Shown piece after piece: positions 8,533 to 18,474 of a stretch of DNA of 64,000 nucleotides; within the stretch, counting starts at the first letter, position 1, and every line of letters begins with the position of its first letter. A program made the position numbers and the translations under genes. Source of the stretch: JAWXCF01 sp034440515. Lineage in GTDB: Bacteria > Bacteroidota > Bacteroidia > CAILMK01. Where the stretch lies: contig JAWXCF010000049.1 of assembly GCA_034440515.1 (NCBI GenBank), positions 25,851 to 89,850 of the forward strand. Direction: 5' to 3'. The notes under the pieces are model-generated. The model was not told the DNA's origin, searched no databases, and worked only from the letters and a program-made list of their open reading frames with translations.

Positions 8533-9993
8533 TTATTTTGATGGAGAAATAAACTGCTCTGCGTCTTCGTAAATTAATGGTGCAATTATTTTACCTGTAG
8601 TATCTATAAAACCCCACTTACCTGCTTTATTTACAGCAGCCAAGCCTTGACTGAAGTCACGAACTTCATCATACGCTGGTTTTATAACCATTGCTCCTGA
8701 TGAATTTATAAATCCCCATTTAGCCCCTTGTTGTACTCCCGCTAAACCTCCTTGAAAACCGTGAGCACCATTATATATTAGTTTAATGTAAACTACACCT
8801 TTATCATTTACAAACCCAGATTTGCCGTCTTTGCTTAAAGTACCAACTTTTTCTTGATAGTCAAACTGAATAAAATCATATTCGGGTTTAAGGACTGGCT
8901 TATTTGTTTGGTCGGTCATACCCCATTTACCATTAACATTCATTAGCGCCAATCCATTATAGAAGCTACTAGCTTCAAAGAAAATAGCAGGAACTACCAT
9001 TTTACCTGTAGGGTCAATAAATCCCCATTTCAAACCTTTTTTTACAGCTGCCAATCCTTCAGCAAATGGTTTAGCATCATCATATACTGCAGGTATAACC
9101 AATTTGCCAGTTCTATTCATAAAGCCGACCTTCTTACCCTTAGTTACTATCATTAAATCATTTACAAAGCCACTATTAAAAGCGTCGTAACTATTTGTCC
9201 CCGTTATTAATTTTCCAGTTTTATCTATTAGACCATATCCACCTGAGCCTTTTTCTACCTGAGCAAAGCCTTCTGAATTAAATGGAGCTGCTGACTTAAA
9301 CTGTGCACTTATTACCATTTTACCATTAGTACCTAAGTAGCCATATTTACCCATACTCTTTACAATGGCTAATTTATCTGCAAAAGGATTTGCATCATCA
9401 TAGTTTGCTGGTATAACCAATTTACCTGTTTGGTCTAAATATCCCCATTTTCCACCTTGTACACCATTGTCACCTAATGGCTTACCACCTTTATTTACAC
9501 AAGCTAACCCATCAGTAAATGGTCTGGCAAACTCATATGTGGCTGGTATAATTAATTTACCTGCTTTATTTACAAAGCCCCACTTACCCAGCTTTTTTGC
9601 TGGTTTCAGTTCTCCTGATGAAGCTTCAATTTTTTCATATTCAGCTTCACCCACAGGTTTACTATTAGCATCAAGCACACCATATTTACCAGAAATTTTA
9701 TAAGTACCTGTTCTATCACTACTTAAGTTTATCTCTTCATATTTTAGTGGTAGAATTTCTACGCCTGTCTTTGGTGAAATAATCCCATAATTACCATCAT
9801 TACTTACAATTGCTTGTTCATCATTAATAATAATTATTGATTCAAATTTTGGAGCAACTATTGGTTTGCCATTTGTACCCAGAAGACCAATTTTGGGACC
9901 TTTGTGAATTTTAGCTACATAGACTTGAGCATTAGTATTGACTACTAATGCTACAGTTGCCAATAAGGTAAATAAATAAGAGAAAAATTTCAT
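8533..9993 (-). CDS. secreted WG-repeat protein
   Basis: 486 residues with a signal peptide (cleavage probably after VNTNA, residue 22). The rest is a tandem array of about ten WG repeats of 40-50 residues, each with a core such as KWGFINKAGKLIIPATYE followed by AxPFxxGLAxVxKxGK. WG-repeat proteins are common in Bacteroidota and their role is largely unknown. The repeats have diverged at the DNA level, so this is not a recent expansion. No C-terminal sorting domain is seen. The divergent neighbour is yajQ, 118 bases away. Confidence 0.92.
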   Translation of the reverse strand: MKFFSYLFTLLATVALVVNTNAQVYVAKIHKGPKIGLLGTNGKPIVAPKFESIIIINDEQAIVSNDGNYGIISPKTGVEILPLKYEEINLSSDRTGTYKISGKYGVLDANSKPVGEAEYEKIEASSGELKPAKKLGKWGFVNKAGKLIIPATYEFARPFTDGLACVNKGGKPLGDNGVQGGKWGYLDQTGKLVIPANYDDANPFADKLAIVKSMGKYGYLGTNGKMVISAQFKSAAPFNSEGFAQVEKGSGGYGLIDKTGKLITGTNSYDAFNSGFVNDLMIVTKGKKVGFMNRTGKLVIPAVYDDAKPFAEGLAAVKKGLKWGFIDPTGKMVVPAIFFEASSFYNGLALMNVNGKWGMTDQTNKPVLKPEYDFIQFDYQEKVGTLSKDGKSGFVNDKGVVYIKLIYNGAHGFQGGLAGVQQGAKWGFINSSGAMVIKPAYDEVRDFSQGLAAVNKAGKWGFIDTTGKIIAPLIYEDAEQFISPSK

Positions 9994-10083
9994 AAGTGTT
10001 ACGTTTAGGACTGAGCCTGTAAATTTAATGTTTCATTAATATAATTCGATTAGCAATTTAAATATTAATTCTTTAAAATATTT

Positions 10084-10091
10084 CATCTTTG
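10084..10091 (+). promoter_or_regulatory. probable -7 element of yajQ
   Basis: CATCTTTG, one mismatch from TAnnTTTG, 20 bases before the yajQ ATG, in the 118-base region shared with the divergent WG-repeat gene. I find no convincing element for the WG-repeat gene in the same gap. Confidence 0.4.
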
Positions 10092-10111
10092 CATCTAAAC
10101 ACGATTTAATT

Positions 10112-10600
10112 ATGGCTTCATTTGATATAGTGAGTAAAGTAGATGGTCAAACCTTAGATAATGCTATTAATGCAGCAATCAAAGAAGTTGCTAATAGATA
10201 CGACTTTAGAGGTTCAAAAACTGAAATCGAATTACAGAAAAAAGAAAGTAAAATAATAGTAGTAACTGAAGACAGTATGAAGTTGGGCCAAATAGAAGAC
10301 TTAATCAGACAAAAACTTTCAAAACAAGGAATTGACCCGAGAGTTGCTGACTTTGGTAAAGAGGAATACGCCAGTGGAAATATGATAAGAAAAGAAATAG
10401 TCATTAAGCAAGGCATGGATAAAGAAATGGCTAAAAAGGTAGTAAAACAAATAAAAGACCTAAAACTAAAAGTAGAACCAGCTATTATGGAAGATCAAGT
10501 TCGTGTCTCTGCTAAAAAGATTGACGATTTGCAAGAAGTAATTAATGCTCTTCGTGGTAGTGAGTTAGAAATTCCAATGCAATTTATAAATATGAAATAA
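10112..10600 (+). CDS. yajQ: YajQ family nucleotide-binding protein
   Basis: 162 residues, normal for the family. It opens with MASFDIVSKVD and NRYDFRGSK, and ends with RVSAKKIDDLQEVI and an ALRGSELEIPMQFIN-type tail, all hallmark YajQ segments. Two ferredoxin-like domains are expected. Some members bind cyclic di-GMP and act as transcription co-regulators; whether this one does is unknown. A single gene with its own promoter and terminator. Confidence 0.95.
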   Translation: MASFDIVSKVDGQTLDNAINAAIKEVANRYDFRGSKTEIELQKKESKIIVVTEDSMKLGQIEDLIRQKLSKQGIDPRVADFGKEEYASGNMIRKEIVIKQGMDKEMAKKVVKQIKDLKLKVEPAIMEDQVRVSAKKIDDLQEVINALRGSELEIPMQFINMK

Positions 10601-10604
10601 AAAA

Positions 10605-10636
10605 AAGGGTTGCAGAAATTTAATGCTACAACCCTT
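10605..10636. terminator. bidirectional terminator between yajQ and the S9 peptidase
   Basis: Arms AAGGGTTG and CAACCCTT (8 bp) around a 16-base loop, preceded by a run of A and followed by AACTTATTTTT. It sits between convergent genes and can serve both. Confidence 0.75.
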
Positions 10637-10661
10637 AACTTATTTTTAGATCAACTTTAAG

Positions 10662-12737
10662 TTATTTTTTTTCAGGCAAAGTTCTCTCCAACCAATCGTA
10701 GAATACACGAGTCCAAAGTAGTCCATTTTGCGGTTTTAGTACCCAGTGGTTTTCATCAGGGAAATATAGAAACCTACTTTTAATTCCCTGAGATTGTGCA
10801 GCATTGAATGCATCTAAACCTTGAGTTAATGGTACTCTGAAATCTTTTTCATTATGAATGACTAATATCGGTGTATTCCAATTTTTTGCAAAATTGTGAG
10901 GTGAATTCTTATCAAAGTTTGCAGGATTGTCCCAATATGATTCCTTTTGGTCGTTTTTAGCAAAGAACATTTCTTCAGTACTTCCATACCAAGACTCCAT
11001 ATTATACATTCCACAATGTGCAATGAAAGATTTAAACCTTCTATTTGTGTTGTGACCTGCCAACCAATAAACTGTGTAACCCCCAAAACTGGCGCCCACT
11101 GCACCAATTCTAGCCGTATCCACATAGCTTTCTTTACTTACTTCATCTATTGCAGTAGTTAAATCTGTCATAGCTTGACCACCATAGTCACCAATGATTG
11201 CATCGCACCATTCTTGACCAAAAGATTGAAGACCTCTTCTATTAGGGGCAACAACTATATATCCATAACTAGCCATTAACTGAAAGTTCCATCTAGAGCT
11301 AAAAAATTGACTAACTGCACCTTGTGGTCCACCTTGGCAATATAAAAGCGTAGGATATTTCTTAGTAGCATCAAAATTTGGCGGATAAATCACCCAAGTC
11401 AATATGTCTTTACCATCTGTGGCTTTTATCATTCTTTTTTCTACCCTACCCATTTTTATTGCCGCTAATGCTTCTTTATTAGTATGGGTTAGTTCTGTTT
11501 CTATACCAGTTTTAGCATCTATTGCATAAAATTCAATTGGCTGGCTAATGGTCATTTTACCTCCTACTATCACTGGGGCTTTACCATCTAAACCTACAGT
11601 TATGCTTACATAGTCGTGCTCACCTTTTGTAACCGGGTTTAATGTCTTTTTCTTTATATCATAAGCATATACTTGCTTGGTAGCTTGGTCTTCAATAATA
11701 GCGTATAGCATTTTACCGTCAGGCTGCCAGCTAATTGCATTTGTCGTTCTATCTAATTTTTCTGTAACTTCTATTACAGTTTTTTTCGCAATGTCATATA
11801 ACATAATTCTATTCTTATCGCTTTCATAGCCAGCCCTTGCCATACTTAAATAGGCAATAAATTTACCATCAGGTGAGAAAGTAGGGTCCATATCATATCC
11901 CTTATTACTTTCAGTCAAGTTTAATTCAGTACCAGTAGTTAGATCGTACATATATAGGTCAGAATTAGTTGAATAGGCATACTCAGTACCAGTCTGTTTC
12001 TTACAAGCATATACTACAGAATTACCATCTATAGACCAAGCTAATTGCTCGGTACCACCAGATGGTTTAATAGGTGAATCAAACCTTTGTCCTTTTAATA
12101 AATCTTTTCCATCAGCTGCATAGTGACCAGTACGGTCTATGTTTGTAACAAAAATGTGGGTGTAGCTTCCATCATTCCAAGTATCCCAATGGCGGTAGTT
12201 TAGTTCGTCATATATTCTACCTTTTACTTTAGTTAGGTCAGGGTATAAGTCCTGAATGGTAGGCTCTACCTGAATATCTTTCACATACAGTAATTTGTTC
12301 CCATCTGGACTATACACAAATCCAGAAATGCCATCTACAATATTGGTTAGCCTTTGCTTATCAGTTCCATCAGGGTTCATTTCCCACATTTGGGGAGATC
12401 CAGAAGAGGTTGCCATATATCCAATTTTTTTACCGTCTGGTCTCCATACAGCATATAATATTTTGTCTTCTACAGTAGAAATGAGTGTTTTTGATTCACC
12501 TTTTAAATCGGTTGTGTAAAGCAAGCGAATTGTCGCATTGTCTTTCATTACTGTTTCACCGACTATGAAAAGCAGTTTTTTACCATCAGGTGATAATTCT
12601 GCATTACCCACTCGTTTCAACTGAAAAAGCTTATCAATGGTAAGTTGCTGTTGCGCATTTGTAATTAAGGTAATTGCTAGGAATGCTACTACAAGGCATA
12701 CTTGTTTCGTCTTATTGTACATAATATTTATTTTCAA
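10662..12737 (-). CDS. secreted S9 family prolyl-oligopeptidase-type peptidase
   Basis: Serine peptidase of 691 residues with a signal peptide (hydrophobic core then ITNAQQ). An N-terminal beta-propeller with many PDGKK-type blades (LSPDGKKLLF, WRPDGKKIGYM, FSPDGKFIAYL) covers about residues 30-430. The C-terminal alpha/beta hydrolase has the nucleophile in GASFGGY near residue 548, a charge-relay Asp in HNEKDFRVP and His in DENHWVLKP. Dipeptidyl- or acylaminoacyl-peptidase activity is known for relatives. Start is the ATG at 12737, with a second ATG five codons on. It begins 7 bases after the amidohydrolase stop and is the last gene of the icmF operon. Confidence 0.93.
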   Translation of the reverse strand: MKINIMYNKTKQVCLVVAFLAITLITNAQQQLTIDKLFQLKRVGNAELSPDGKKLLFIVGETVMKDNATIRLLYTTDLKGESKTLISTVEDKILYAVWRPDGKKIGYMATSSGSPQMWEMNPDGTDKQRLTNIVDGISGFVYSPDGNKLLYVKDIQVEPTIQDLYPDLTKVKGRIYDELNYRHWDTWNDGSYTHIFVTNIDRTGHYAADGKDLLKGQRFDSPIKPSGGTEQLAWSIDGNSVVYACKKQTGTEYAYSTNSDLYMYDLTTGTELNLTESNKGYDMDPTFSPDGKFIAYLSMARAGYESDKNRIMLYDIAKKTVIEVTEKLDRTTNAISWQPDGKMLYAIIEDQATKQVYAYDIKKKTLNPVTKGEHDYVSITVGLDGKAPVIVGGKMTISQPIEFYAIDAKTGIETELTHTNKEALAAIKMGRVEKRMIKATDGKDILTWVIYPPNFDATKKYPTLLYCQGGPQGAVSQFFSSRWNFQLMASYGYIVVAPNRRGLQSFGQEWCDAIIGDYGGQAMTDLTTAIDEVSKESYVDTARIGAVGASFGGYTVYWLAGHNTNRRFKSFIAHCGMYNMESWYGSTEEMFFAKNDQKESYWDNPANFDKNSPHNFAKNWNTPILVIHNEKDFRVPLTQGLDAFNAAQSQGIKSRFLYFPDENHWVLKPQNGLLWTRVFYDWLERTLPEKK

Positions 12738-12744
12738 CTCTTAT

Positions 12745-14391
12745 TTATTTCTTACTGTTTCTATCATAGACCTTTACACCAGCTACATAAGTACTAATTG
12801 GCTTGGTCTGGGCTATTTTCTTAGGACTATCTTTTATTAAGTCAGTTTCCAAAATTATGAAATCTGCCCATTTTCCCACTACAAGGCTACCTTTCTCATT
12901 CTCTTCTCTACAGGCATAAGCAGCCCAAATTGTCATTCCCTTCAGCGCATCTTGTCTAGATATGCTGTTTTCGGGCGCAAAAACTTTTTGTTTTGTATTT
13001 GTAGCTGGCTGTCTAAATATAGCAGCATAATAGCCCAACATTGGATTAATAGGTTCTACAGGAAAGTCTGTCCCCATTGCTATTAATCCAGTTCTTTGAA
13101 TCAATTTCTTATAAGGATAAGCACTATCTGCACGAGTACCTATTCGCCCATATACCCAAGCTGCGTCGCTGGTAGCGTGTGCAGGTTGAACTGATGGTAC
13201 AATATGGTATTTTACTATAATATTAAATTCTTCATCTTCAGCCATTTGCAAATGCTCTATTCTCCATCTTAATTGATTATATGTAGGAAGTACCTTAGAA
13301 TAGTTACCCAATATTAATCTAAGTGAAGAATCACCAATGCAATGTGTATTTAATTGAAAGCCATAATTATAAACTTTCTTGGCAATAGAAAGAAGGTACT
13401 CTTCTGATTCAATTAAAATGCCGTTAGAGGATGGTTTATCAGTATAAGGTTTAAGAAGTAATGCTCCCCAACTACCAAGTGAGCCGTCTGCATAACTTTT
13501 TACAGAGCAAAAGTGAAATTTAGGTTTAAATATTTCACCTTTTTGCAATGCAGTAACTAAATTAGAGTCATTATACAACAGCATTGCATTTACCCTTATC
13601 GTCAATGAATCAGACATTTTATCTAGTGCTAAAATCTCCTTATAACTTATTCCTGCATCACATACAGAAGTTAATCCATTACTTAGGCAGATTTTCTCCA
13701 TCTTTTTAACAGCTAAGTACATTTCCTGATAACTATGACTAGGAAGTTTTGCCTTAACTCTGTCCATAGCTTTATCTACAAGTATTCCATTTAGCTTGCC
13801 ATTTTCATCTTTACCTATTTCTCCTCCTTGTATTTGTGTGTTTAGGTCTATTCCAGCTAATTGAAGTGCTTTAGAGTTTACTAATACTGAATGTCCGTCT
13901 ATCCTAGTTAAGTAAATAGGGGTTTCTGGGTATCGCTTATCTAACTCAACAATAATGTTTAAAGACTTATTTTTCCAAAGGTTTTGATCCCAGCCCCTAC
14001 CAATTATCCATTTACTAATATTAGATTTTGCATATTTGTCTATCAATTTTATCATTTCAGCTTGGCTTGATACCCCAACTAAATCTAATTCGTTTAAACT
14101 AAGACCATAGGGTAAAAAATGGCAATGTGCATCGTAAAATCCTGGATAAACATATCGACCATTTAGATTTAGCTTTTGTGCTGAAGTATATTTTGATAAA
14201 ATATCAGCATCTTCACCAATACCAACTATTTTACCACCCTTTATAGCCATAGCAGATTTAACTGTAAAAGATTCATCTACAGTGTAAATAGTACCATTAT
14301 ATACTACAAGATCAACAGTATAGTCCTGCCCGAAACCTATTTTACAGAATAATAGAAAGACGGTAAAAATATAAATAAAATATCTGCTCAT
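12745..14391 (-). CDS. secreted amidohydrolase of the YtcJ (amidohydrolase 3) family
   Basis: 548 residues with a signal peptide ending at IGFGQ. The metal-dependent hydrolase fold is shown by the first HxH motif in GFYDAHCHFLPYG, the long HIGD segment NTHCIGDSSLRLIL, RIEHLQMA, and a final Asp in MGTDFPVEP. YtcJ-type enzymes cleave amide bonds of unknown substrates, and substrate prediction is not possible here. The gene lies between icmF (6 bases upstream) and the S9 peptidase (7 bases downstream), so all three are one transcript. The two export-targeted hydrolases next to a cytosolic mutase do not form an obvious pathway. Confidence 0.9.
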   Translation of the reverse strand: MSRYFIYIFTVFLLFCKIGFGQDYTVDLVVYNGTIYTVDESFTVKSAMAIKGGKIVGIGEDADILSKYTSAQKLNLNGRYVYPGFYDAHCHFLPYGLSLNELDLVGVSSQAEMIKLIDKYAKSNISKWIIGRGWDQNLWKNKSLNIIVELDKRYPETPIYLTRIDGHSVLVNSKALQLAGIDLNTQIQGGEIGKDENGKLNGILVDKAMDRVKAKLPSHSYQEMYLAVKKMEKICLSNGLTSVCDAGISYKEILALDKMSDSLTIRVNAMLLYNDSNLVTALQKGEIFKPKFHFCSVKSYADGSLGSWGALLLKPYTDKPSSNGILIESEEYLLSIAKKVYNYGFQLNTHCIGDSSLRLILGNYSKVLPTYNQLRWRIEHLQMAEDEEFNIIVKYHIVPSVQPAHATSDAAWVYGRIGTRADSAYPYKKLIQRTGLIAMGTDFPVEPINPMLGYYAAIFRQPATNTKQKVFAPENSISRQDALKGMTIWAAYACREENEKGSLVVGKWADFIILETDLIKDSPKKIAQTKPISTYVAGVKVYDRNSKK

Positions 14392-14397
14392 TTTGTC

Positions 14398-17300
14398 TTA
14401 CATATTTCTTCTATATTTTCCACCAACCTCATACAATGCTGCAGAAATCTGACCTATTGAACAGACCTTACAAGCTTGCATTAATTCAGAAAATATATTT
14501 CCATTATTAATAGCTACTTGTTGCAATGATTTCAAAGCTTGAGCAGAAACATCTTTATTTCTAAGTTGGAATTGCAATACAGCATCAATTTGTGCTTGTT
14601 TTTCCTGTTCTGTACTTCTTATTACTTCGCCAGGTGTTACAGTAGGTGAACCTGATTTACTTAGGAATGTATTAACACCCATAATTGGTAGCTCGCCTGT
14701 ATGTTTTAGATTTTCATAGTAAAGTGATTCCTCTTGTATTAGGTTCCTTTGATACATTGTTTCCATTGCTCCCAACACACCCCCACGTTCACTTATTCTT
14801 TCGAACTCTGCATACACTGCATTTTCAACCAATTCTGTTAATTCATCAATAATAAATGAACCCTGTAGTGTATTTTCATTTTTCACTAGACCTAACTCTT
14901 TATTAATGATTAACTGAATTGCCATAGCTCTTCGCACACTTTCCTCAGTAGGTGTTGTTATAGCTTCATCGTAGGCATTAGTATGTAGGCTATTACAGTT
15001 ATCATATATTGCATATAAGGCTTGTAAAGTAGTTCTTATATCATTAAAGTCAATTTCTTGCGCGTGTAGGGATCTTCCTGAAGTCTGAATGTGGTATTTA
15101 AGCATTTGACTTCTCTCATTAGCACCGTACTTTATTTTCATTGCTTTGGCCCATATTCTCCTTGCAACTCGTCCAATTACTGCATATTCTGCATCTATAC
15201 CATTGCTAAAGAAAAAGCTAAGATTGGGAGCAAAATCATCGATGTTCATACCTCTATTCAGGTAATATTCTACGAATGTGAAGCCATTCGATAAGGTTAG
15301 TGCCAACTGAGTAATTGGATTAGCACCAGCCTCTGCAATATGATAACCTGAAATACTAACGGAGTAAAAATTTCTAACCTTTTGTTGAATGAAATACTCT
15401 TGTATATCTCCCATCATTCTTAGGGCAAATTCAATTGAAAATATGCAAGTATTTTGGGCTTGATCTTCTTTCAATATGTCTGCCTGAACTGTACCCCTTA
15501 CAGAGGCTAAGGTATCCACCATTATTTGTTCATACACTACTTTTGGTAACACTTCGTCACCACTCACTCCAAGTAGTTTAAGGCCAAGACTGTTGTTAGA
15601 TGATGGTATTTCACCGATGTACTTAGGAATTTCTACACCCTTACTGTTGTATAGGGTGTTAATTTTAAGATTTACATCATCCCACAGATTATGGTCAGTT
15701 ATATACTTTTCACAGTTTTGGTCAATAGCTGCATTTAAAAAGAACCCAAGTAGCATTGGCGCTGGACCGTTAATGGTCATAGATACTGATGTAAGAGGAT
15801 TGGTTAGATCAAAGCCGCTATACAGTTTTTTAGCGTCATCTACAGTTGCTATGCTTACACCACTATTTCCTATTTTACCGTATATATCTGGTCTGTAGTC
15901 AGGGTTTTCACCATATAGGGTTACGCTATCAAAGGCAGTAGACAATCTTTTAAAGGGAGAATCTGCACTTACATAGTGAAACCTTTTATTAGTACGTTCT
16001 GGTCCACCCTCGCCTGCAAACATTCTAATTGGGTCTTCCTCTGTACGTTTAAATGGATACAAACCTGCTGCAAATGGAAACCTGCCTGGAATGTTCTCAT
16101 TCAAGATCCAATACAGAACATCACCCCAATCTTGAAAGTTTGGTAAACATACTTTAGGTACTTGTATATGACTTAATGTTTCTGTAAATAAAGGAACCTC
16201 AATATTTTTATTTCTTACTTGGTAGCTTAATACAGACTGTTTATAAGAGTTCTTAAGCTCTGGCCATTCTGTCAATAGCCTTCTGCTATCAGCGTGTAGA
16301 TGGTTTTCTGTATCTTTATATAATTGATCTAAATGTGAAGTATCTAAACCCTTTTGCCTAAATAAATCTATAGTTCCGTGTAATTGATATAATTGGCTCG
16401 CTAATTTCTTTTGTTCTAAAGTGAATTTCCTGTATGCTTTAGCATTTTCAACTATTTCAGCTAAGTACCTGTTTCTTGCTGGTGGTATAATGTACATTTT
16501 TTCTGAAATTGTCTCAGCCAATACAGAAGTGCTTCTTAGGGGAGAGTTCGTAACTGAACTAATGACATCCATTAGTGCTACATACAGTTTATTTACCCCC
16601 GGGTCATTAAACTGCGAAGCCATTGTCCCGTATATAGGCAATTCTTCATCAGCAACTTGAAATAACATTCTGCTCCTTTTAAATTGCTTTTTTACATCTC
16701 TTATCGCATCAAGTGCACCTTTTTTATCAAACTTATTGATAGCTATAATATTCGCATAGTCTATCATATCAATTTTCTCTAACTGAGTAGCTGCTCCAAA
16801 TTCTGGAGTCATTACATACATACTTACATCAGATAAATCTACGACACTGCTATCAGCCTGACCAATTCCAGCACTTTCTAAAATGATTAAGTCAAAACCA
16901 GACTTACTACATATCTTAATAGCCTCAGCTACAAACGGTGACAAGGCTAAGTTAGATTCTCTAGTAGCCATACTGCGCATATACACTCTATCATTATGAA
17001 TGCTATTCATTCTGATTCTATCACCTAGTAATGCACCCCCAGTTTTTCTCTTACTTGGGTCAACCGAAATAATGGCTAATTTCTTGTCTGGGTGATCGTT
17101 AATAAATCTCCTCACCAATTCATCTACCAAACTAGACTTACCTGCACCCCCTGTACCTGTTATACCAAGTACTGGTACTTTAAGTGTTTTACCTAATTCG
17201 TTAAGCTTATTGTGTAAACTTTTAATATCATCGTGGTTTTCTGCATACGTAATCGCTTTTGCTATTTCCGCAAAGTCTGATTGCGGAATACCTGCCCAGT

Positions 17301-17760
17301 TTACGTCGTCAATGCTAGATATGGTCGGATAATCGCAAGCTTCGACCAACTCGTTAATCATTCCTTGCAGACCTAATTTTCTTCCATCGTCTGGACTGTA
17401 AATTTTAGTTATGCCATAAGCGTGAAGCTCATTAATCTCCGAATTAAGTATAACTCCACCTCCACCTGCAAATATCTTAATATGACCAGCACCACGTTCT
17501 TTTAATAAGTCAAACATATACTTCAGATACTCATTGTGCCCCCCTTGATATGAGGTTAAAGCAATGCCTTGAACATCTTCTTGAATAGCGCAGTCCACTA
17601 TCTCACCCACACTCCTATTATGTCCCAAATGAATAACCTCACAACCAGTTGCCTGGATTATTCTCCTCATTATGTTTATAGCTGCATCGTGCCCGTCAAA
17701 TAAGCTTGCCGCTGTAACTATTCGTATTTTATTCTTTGGTTTATAAACTTCAGTTTCCAT
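14398..17760 (-). CDS. icmF: fused acyl-CoA mutase with built-in GTPase chaperone (IcmF architecture)
   Basis: Adenosylcobalamin-dependent carbon-skeleton mutase of 1120 residues. Domain order is B12-binding domain (about 1-145, with DGHDAAIN, H24 being the cobalt ligand, and FAGGGG), then a MeaB-like GTPase (P-loop GTGGAGKSS at 202-210, [18 protein letters not shown]), then the mutase barrel (from about 540, with [17 protein letters not shown]). This order is that of IcmF, which interconverts isobutyryl- and n-butyryl-CoA. I cannot exclude another substrate such as pivalyl- or methylmalonyl-CoA from reading alone. The frame is open to an ATG at 17784, but the promoter at 17782-17789 overlaps it, so the start is the ATG at 17760. 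First gene of an operon with an amidohydrolase and an S9 peptidase. Confidence 0.93.
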   Translation of the reverse strand: METEVYKPKNKIRIVTAASLFDGHDAAINIMRRIIQATGCEVIHLGHNRSVGEIVDCAIQEDVQGIALTSYQGGHNEYLKYMFDLLKERGAGHIKIFAGGGGVILNSEINELHAYGITKIYSPDDGRKLGLQGMINELVEACDYPTISSIDDVNWAGIPQSDFAEIAKAITYAENHDDIKSLHNKLNELGKTLKVPVLGITGTGGAGKSSLVDELVRRFINDHPDKKLAIISVDPSKRKTGGALLGDRIRMNSIHNDRVYMRSMATRESNLALSPFVAEAIKICSKSGFDLIILESAGIGQADSSVVDLSDVSMYVMTPEFGAATQLEKIDMIDYANIIAINKFDKKGALDAIRDVKKQFKRSRMLFQVADEELPIYGTMASQFNDPGVNKLYVALMDVISSVTNSPLRSTSVLAETISEKMYIIPPARNRYLAEIVENAKAYRKFTLEQKKLASQLYQLHGTIDLFRQKGLDTSHLDQLYKDTENHLHADSRRLLTEWPELKNSYKQSVLSYQVRNKNIEVPLFTETLSHIQVPKVCLPNFQDWGDVLYWILNENIPGRFPFAAGLYPFKRTEEDPIRMFAGEGGPERTNKRFHYVSADSPFKRLSTAFDSVTLYGENPDYRPDIYGKIGNSGVSIATVDDAKKLYSGFDLTNPLTSVSMTINGPAPMLLGFFLNAAIDQNCEKYITDHNLWDDVNLKINTLYNSKGVEIPKYIGEIPSSNNSLGLKLLGVSGDEVLPKVVYEQIMVDTLASVRGTVQADILKEDQAQNTCIFSIEFALRMMGDIQEYFIQQKVRNFYSVSISGYHIAEAGANPITQLALTLSNGFTFVEYYLNRGMNIDDFAPNLSFFFSNGIDAEYAVIGRVARRIWAKAMKIKYGANERSQMLKYHIQTSGRSLHAQEIDFNDIRTTLQALYAIYDNCNSLHTNAYDEAITTPTEESVRRAMAIQLIINKELGLVKNENTLQGSFIIDELTELVENAVYAEFERISERGGVLGAMETMYQRNLIQEESLYYENLKHTGELPIMGVNTFLSKSGSPTVTPGEVIRSTEQEKQAQIDAVLQFQLRNKDVSAQALKSLQQVAINNGNIFSELMQACKVCSIGQISAALYEVGGKYRRNM

Positions 17761-17781
17761 TTTACTAATTAATTGCCCATA

Positions 17782-17789
17782 CAAAGGTA
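17782..17789 (-). promoter_or_regulatory. icmF promoter, -7 element TACCTTTG
   Basis: Perfect TAnnTTTG on the minus strand, 21 bases before the ATG at 17760. The TACC is part of a small dyad, GGTAAA and TTTACC around AAAA (17786-17801), resembling the dyad at the purM promoter. Confidence 0.65.
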
Positions 17790-17859
17790 AATTTTTTTAC
17801 CTTGCAGATTATTGCTGTACTACTTCAACAAAATGAAAAGTAATCCGTATTTCATTACT

Positions 17860-17867
17860 TAGTTTTG
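17860..17867 (+). promoter_or_regulatory. promoter of the 17891-24402 gene run, -7 element TAGTTTTG
   Basis: Perfect TAnnTTTG, 23 bases before the ATG of the DUF5606 gene. The divergent icmF promoter is only 70 bases away, so both operons start from one short region. Confidence 0.6.
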
Positions 17868-17890
17868 CGGGTTTTAAAAAAAATATTAGA

Positions 17891-18472
17891 ATGAATTTAA
17901 AGGAGATTATATCTATAACAGGTAAACCTGGATTGTATAAAGTTATTGCTCAGGCAACCAGAGGCTTCATAGTAGAGAGTATTGATGAAAAGAAGTCTAG
18001 AACTTCTATTAGTTCAAATCATCAGGTGGCTATGTTAAGTGAAATAACCATTTATTCTATTGATGAGGAAAGTATAATGTTGGCTGATATATTTTTGAAT
18101 CTTAAGAAGATAGACGAAGAAGGCACACTACCACAGTTAAACGCAGATGCTAGATATTTGCAAGAAATGCTAGCAAAGGTTGCACCTACATATGATACTG
18201 AACGTGTGTATAATAGCGACATAAAAAAGCTATTAAAATGGTATAACATTTTAGAAGCAGCTAATTTATTAATTGAAGAGACTCAAGAAGTTGAAAGCAC
18301 AGATGCTCAAATTGAAGTTAAAGTTGCAGAAAGCATAGAGGAACCTCTAATTTCAGAATTAGAAGAATCTAAAGAAGAGGAAATGAACACAGAAAATACA
18401 GAAAGTACAGAAAATGAGCCTGAGAGCGATGACCCTGAAGAAGACACCAAAACAGCAAAAGTGACTGAATAA
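17891..18472 (+). CDS. DUF5606 family protein
   Basis: 193 residues. The N-terminal 130 match what I know of DUF5606, a Bacteroidota family of unknown role: LKEIISITGKPGLYKVIAQ, then GFIVESIDEKK and LADIFLNLKK. The last 60 residues are highly acidic and of low complexity (repeats of the TENTEST type and SDDPEED), probably disordered. No signal peptide or membrane segment, so cytoplasmic. It is the first gene of a run of seven same-strand genes and ends 2 bases before the M3 peptidase start. Confidence 0.82.
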   Translation: MNLKEIISITGKPGLYKVIAQATRGFIVESIDEKKSRTSISSNHQVAMLSEITIYSIDEESIMLADIFLNLKKIDEEGTLPQLNADARYLQEMLAKVAPTYDTERVYNSDIKKLLKWYNILEAANLLIEETQEVESTDAQIEVKVAESIEEPLISELEESKEEEMNTENTESTENEPESDDPEEDTKTAKVTE

Positions 18473-18474
18473 TA

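Noticed and set aside
8533..9993. Repeat array or CRISPR-like DNA repeats
   Set aside because: The periodicity is at protein level (WG repeats); the DNA units are diverged and in one open frame.
18362..18465. Low-complexity acidic tail of the DUF5606 protein as a frameshift artefact
   Set aside because: The frame runs cleanly to a TAA two bases before the next gene, and acidic disordered tails are plausible in this family.
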